The position numbers and the translations under genes were made by a program. A model generated the notes under the pieces. The model did not search any database, was not told where the DNA came from, and saw nothing but the letters and a program-made list of their open reading frames with translations. Shown here piece after piece: positions 61,162 through 64,000 of a stretch of DNA of 64,000 bases (its first letter is position 1; the number at the start of each line of letters is the position of its first letter). The stretch lies in assembly GCA_032358255.1 (NCBI GenBank), contig JAULBX010026718.1, forward strand, positions 62,001-126,000, in the 5' to 3' direction. This DNA is from Heterotrichella gracilis. Lineage: Eukaryota > Sar > Xanthophyceae > Tribonematales > Xanthonemataceae.

Positions 61162-61424
61162 AGGGAAACCCTAGCTAAGGGTATGCTTGGTGCTCGACTC
61201 TGAGAACGTGAGGCGCTCTTCGCGCAAGAGTGGAGGGTAGATGGAAAACCCCAGCCAAGGGCGTGTGCCTGATGCACACATACGCCTGGCGATCGCCAGG
61301 CTTGGTTTTTGTTGGGAGGGTCAGGCCGCAGTGGGCAGAGCGCTGCAGCAGGAATGTGGGTGGGCCATTGGGGCGTGAGTGCTGTTGGAATTAGGGGACA
61401 TGAGGCGCTTCTGGCGCAAGTGTG
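60135..61424 (+). repeat. exon-edge echoes in the CHI-fold gene
   Basis: 60135-60178 repeats the exon 4 end (60050-60092). 60685-60745 repeats the exon 5 end with donor (60573-60632). 61185-61240 and, more weakly, 61388-61424 repeat the last coding bases GAATGTGAGGCGCTCCTCGC with stop (61110-61161). In the 61185 copy the stop has changed from TAA to TAG. Confidence 0.82.
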
Positions 61425-62452
61425 TTGGGGGAGGGGATGGCCTTGGGATGGCCAGTGTGGGTTCTGTGCGCCACTGCGGTGTGTGGGGTCAACAGTTGCC
61501 ACAACATAAGCACGTTGCTGTTGGTGTTGAGGACTCACCCTCCGAGGGCTATTAGAATAAATGCAAGCATACTATGTGTAGACAATGGTCAATTTTTGTA
61601 CTTTGTAGTGTCTGGTGGTGTGAAGTTGTAAAGACAGGCGGTTTGTTTGGCTGTAGTGCTGAAAATGATGCCAGTTATGACAGAATGATGATGAAAAACC
61701 AGGTTAATTGTCATTTTCGATCACCTTGTTTTATTGGTATTATTCATCCCTTGGCAACGTGACATGCGTAGATGTTTCCACGAATTGAAGGCTGAAGGTT
61801 GACGCATTGGGCATTCTTTATGCTTGACAACCTTGCCTGTCCTTCGGCGTGTCCATCCCTTCCCTTTTCAGCCAGGCAAATTGCCGTACACATAGCCCCG
61901 TGCACGGCTTGACCCTGGTGGGTTGCACTGAAAACTGCCCAAAGCTTACCCACTCGCTGCAAACCCAGGCAATATTCAACTGGAAGACGGTACCCACCCA
62001 TATTAGGGCGCATTGCTGGCTGGTACTGTTGGGAGGGACCCTGCTAGGCAGGGGCAAAGAACACTTCTAGCTTGGAGCAACGTATACGCTACTGGTAAGT
62101 CAGCACTTCGGCGACGCAGCAGGCTCCCAGGGCCTTGCAGAAGCAGCGTAAAGCGGAGGTTGTAGGGCTTTGTTCGTCAACAAGCCTAGGGCTTGTAGGC
62201 ACCTTTGGCACTTGCTCTAGTCCTGAGTGTGTGGGGGGCATGGCGGCAGCACCTGGAACCTCCAGCCTAGTCCTGACCTTGTTGCCCAGGGGAGCAGGGA
62301 GTACCACATTTGCTGCAACAAGCTCGCATGTGTGCCATACCACCGCCCGTTCAGTTTTCCTGGGACACATATAGGCTAGTAGCTGACTCAGTCAGCTACA
62401 CCAGTCTGATATAAACCAGGACTGGCCTAACCCGGACCCACGTGACCTGCAG
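61162..62452. other. spacer between CHI-fold and rhodanese-like genes
   Basis: Apart from the tail echoes above, no gene is supported. Two opposed frames at 62089-62374 cover the same bases and neither resembles a known family. The final few hundred bases should be promoter for the next gene. Confidence 0.45.
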
Positions 62453-63207
62453 ATGCACTCCGTGCGAGCGTTGCGCCTGGTAGCGAGCTCTGCAGCGCTC
62501 TCTGCAGTGCAGCGCTGCAGGCACCAACCCAGGCGGGCGCTACCCTTCAACCACCACCTGCCACAACGCATGCAGGGCACAGGTATGGGGGGCACCCACC
62601 CACACAATGCACTCACATGCAGCGACTTGCACGAGTTGCAGGAACATAGCTTGCGCCACTCGAATCTTTCTGGCCAGGCCTTGTGGCGTTTTTTGTGTTT
62701 CCACGCAATGCATGCATATGCAGCTGAGGTACTGCATGCATATTTTTGGTTGTTGCCGCACACGCACATGGGCTGCTTGCAGCTGACCTGAGTGGCTCAT
62801 ATGTCTATGTGCACTGGGTTATTTACCGCGTACACACTGCATTGCCTATTGCGTTCAAAGGTTGAAGGGCTTGACACGCACCCTAACCCTAGCCCACACC
62901 CTAAAACCCTAACACCACCGTTCCCTCTCCCCTCCCCACAGGACCTTGCCAACCACTCACCACCCGCCACCTGCACTACCCCGCAGCACTACCACCATCC
63001 ACATCCGACGCCACAGCCACACCAGCACCCACAGCCGCCACCGCAGCGCCAGCCGAAACGGCCTCCACCCATGGCGACATAGCCCATGCCAATGAGGAAG
63101 TCTCAAGCTCCGGGTCGGATTCGGACGCTGAACCCCAGGGAGGGGCGATTGGGGATTTCAGTGTGATTAATTTCTACCACCTATCTGATATTGCCGATCC
63201 TTTCCAG
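62453..63207 (+). CDS. 5' part of a probable plastid rhodanese-like (TrhO/STR8-type) protein
   Basis: Two exons, 62453-62582 and 62942-63207, are joined in phase and encode 132 residues before an intron that begins with a GC donor (CAG|GCAAGT). The first 45 residues (MHSVRALRLVASSAALSAVQ...) look like an organelle transit peptide. An Ala/Thr/Pro-rich low-complexity segment and an acidic SSGSDSDAE patch follow. The last residues, FSVINFYHLSDIADPFQ, resemble the first strand of the UPF0176/TrhO rhodanese family (plant STR8 has a VVNFY-x-F-x-x-I-x-DP pattern). The remaining exons are not recognised in the last 800 bases, so they probably lie beyond the window. Identification rests on one short motif and could be wrong. 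Confidence 0.45.
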
Positions 63208-64000
63208 GCAAGTGCAGTGCAGTGCTGTGCAATCTGCTACCGTTGGCATCGGTCTTATTGTCAATAAGAAATGAGCTGCAGTGGGGGAAACGCACTTTGA
63301 TGCAGTTGGGGACTAGCGCGGTGTGATTACAGGGATTCAGGGATTACAAAATTGTTGCAGTTCAGTGCAGTGTGCTACCGTTACCATCGGCCTGACAACA
63401 AGAAATGAGCCGCAGTGGTGGACTAACGCGGTGTGGGGATCAGGGATTCGAATGAATTAGGGATCAGAAAACCGCGGCCTGTTGTGGCCGCTGCGCGTCT
63501 ATCTAGGTGCGGCTAACCAGCATCACCATCACTGCTGGCATCGGCATTGCCATCAACCACCACCTCCGGCATCACAACATCTGCTGGTCTGTTGTTTCCG
63601 CTGCGCCATCGCCACGTGTGGAGTGTGGTGATGGCGCAGCAGGGGCAGGGCACTCGCAACTGTTCTGATGCCCGTGGGTGGTGGCGATGGCCATGCTGAT
63701 GCCAGCAGTAGTGGTCATGCTGGTTGTATGCCGATATACTCCATGTATGTGGCAGTGTCATATCTCGGCATTGAACCGATGCCGTACTGCAGTTGGATGG
63801 GAACATCGGCTGAGCACCGCAGTGAGACTGCTATGGCCTGTATAAATCACTCAACACTGCACTGGGTTGTGGCTACTCATGACTGGTTGCGCCCGCTCGC
63901 GCCACTCGGCACATAACTGAAGTTCTGGCTGATCATGTAAATTTTCAATATTGCACTGGACTGGTTGTTTCCAACGAAGCACTGAACACCCCTCCCTTTA
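63208..64000. other. intron or 3' flank of the rhodanese-like gene
   Basis: No exon is identifiable. About 100 bases at 63213-63310 are repeated in altered form at 63350-63445 (shared words GTGCTACCGTT or CTGCTACCGTT, AAGAAATGAGC, ACGCGGTGT or GCGCGGTGT). A fold-back element follows. Confidence 0.5.
63505..63735. repeat. 230-bp fold-back element near the window end
   Basis: AACCAGCATCACCATCACTG at 63508-63538 pairs with the reverse complement of 63690-63727 (CAGTAGTGGTCATGCTGGTT). Inner parts also pair, notably GCTGCGCCATC with GATGGCGCAGC. The arms are about 95 bases with mismatches. It resembles the other two hairpins in form but not in sequence. Confidence 0.7.

Noticed and set aside
62089-62374. 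Opposed frames on both strands
   Set aside because: Each looks as good as the other and neither has a family match, a pattern typical of GC-rich spacer.
1-64000. LTR retrotransposon, DNA transposase, CRISPR array, rRNA or integrated virus
   Set aside because: No reverse transcriptase, integrase, transposase, capsid or terminase motif, no long direct terminal repeats, no regular spacer array and no rRNA-like sequence were seen.

Overview
This window looks like nuclear DNA of a photosynthetic green alga. It carries a nuclear gene for the Mg-chelatase D subunit with a plastid transit peptide, a plant-type B3-like factor, an organellar mTERF protein and a plastid-type chalcone-isomerase-fold protein. 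All genes are intron-rich with GT-AG splicing (two GC-AG introns), and TTTAGGG/CCCTAAA plant-type telomere-like motifs are scattered through introns and spacers. A trebouxiophyte-like chlorophyte is my best guess, but no marker fixes the species. Gene models were built by hand from frame, splice signals and phase; every complete model closes to a multiple of three.

Layout. 1154-4578 (+) clamp-loader subunit RFC4/RFC2-type. 6649-12161 (+) large B3-like protein with a disordered middle and a glutamine-rich coiled-coil end. 13746-14552 (+) PLAC8 Cys-rich membrane protein. 15729-17082 (+) SURP/G-patch splicing factor (SUGP1-like). 18027-19931 (-) SPX-domain protein, head-to-head with 20762-29482 (+) RNA polymerase II subunit RPB2 (21 exons). 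31138-35204 (-) unrecognised single-pass glycoprotein with an array of N-glycosylation sequons. 37237-44371 (-) CHLD, head-to-head with 45126-48211 (+) mTERF. 51318-58036 (-) golgin CASP, head-to-head with 58741-61161 (+) CHI-fold protein. 62453-63207 (+) start of a probable rhodanese/TrhO-like plastid protein that is not completed here.

The genes are mostly unrelated housekeeping functions (replication, transcription, splicing, phosphate signalling, chlorophyll synthesis, organelle expression, Golgi traffic). There is no operon-like logic beyond three divergent pairs with 0.7-0.8 kb shared upstream regions.

The most unusual signal is structural. At least 20 exon borders in RFC, RPB2, CHLD, CASP and the CHI-fold gene have degenerate second or third copies, called exon-edge echoes here. 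Each is about 25-110 bp, lies in the adjacent intron or 3' flank, usually spans the splice site, and is often bordered by CCCTAAA-like heptamers. Some echoes keep working-looking splice sites: a 48-nt in-frame mini-exon in RPB2, an in-frame 35-codon extension in RFC, and two RFC decoys closed by a TAA supplied by the telomere-like motif. Three long fold-back hairpins in introns are a second independent observation.
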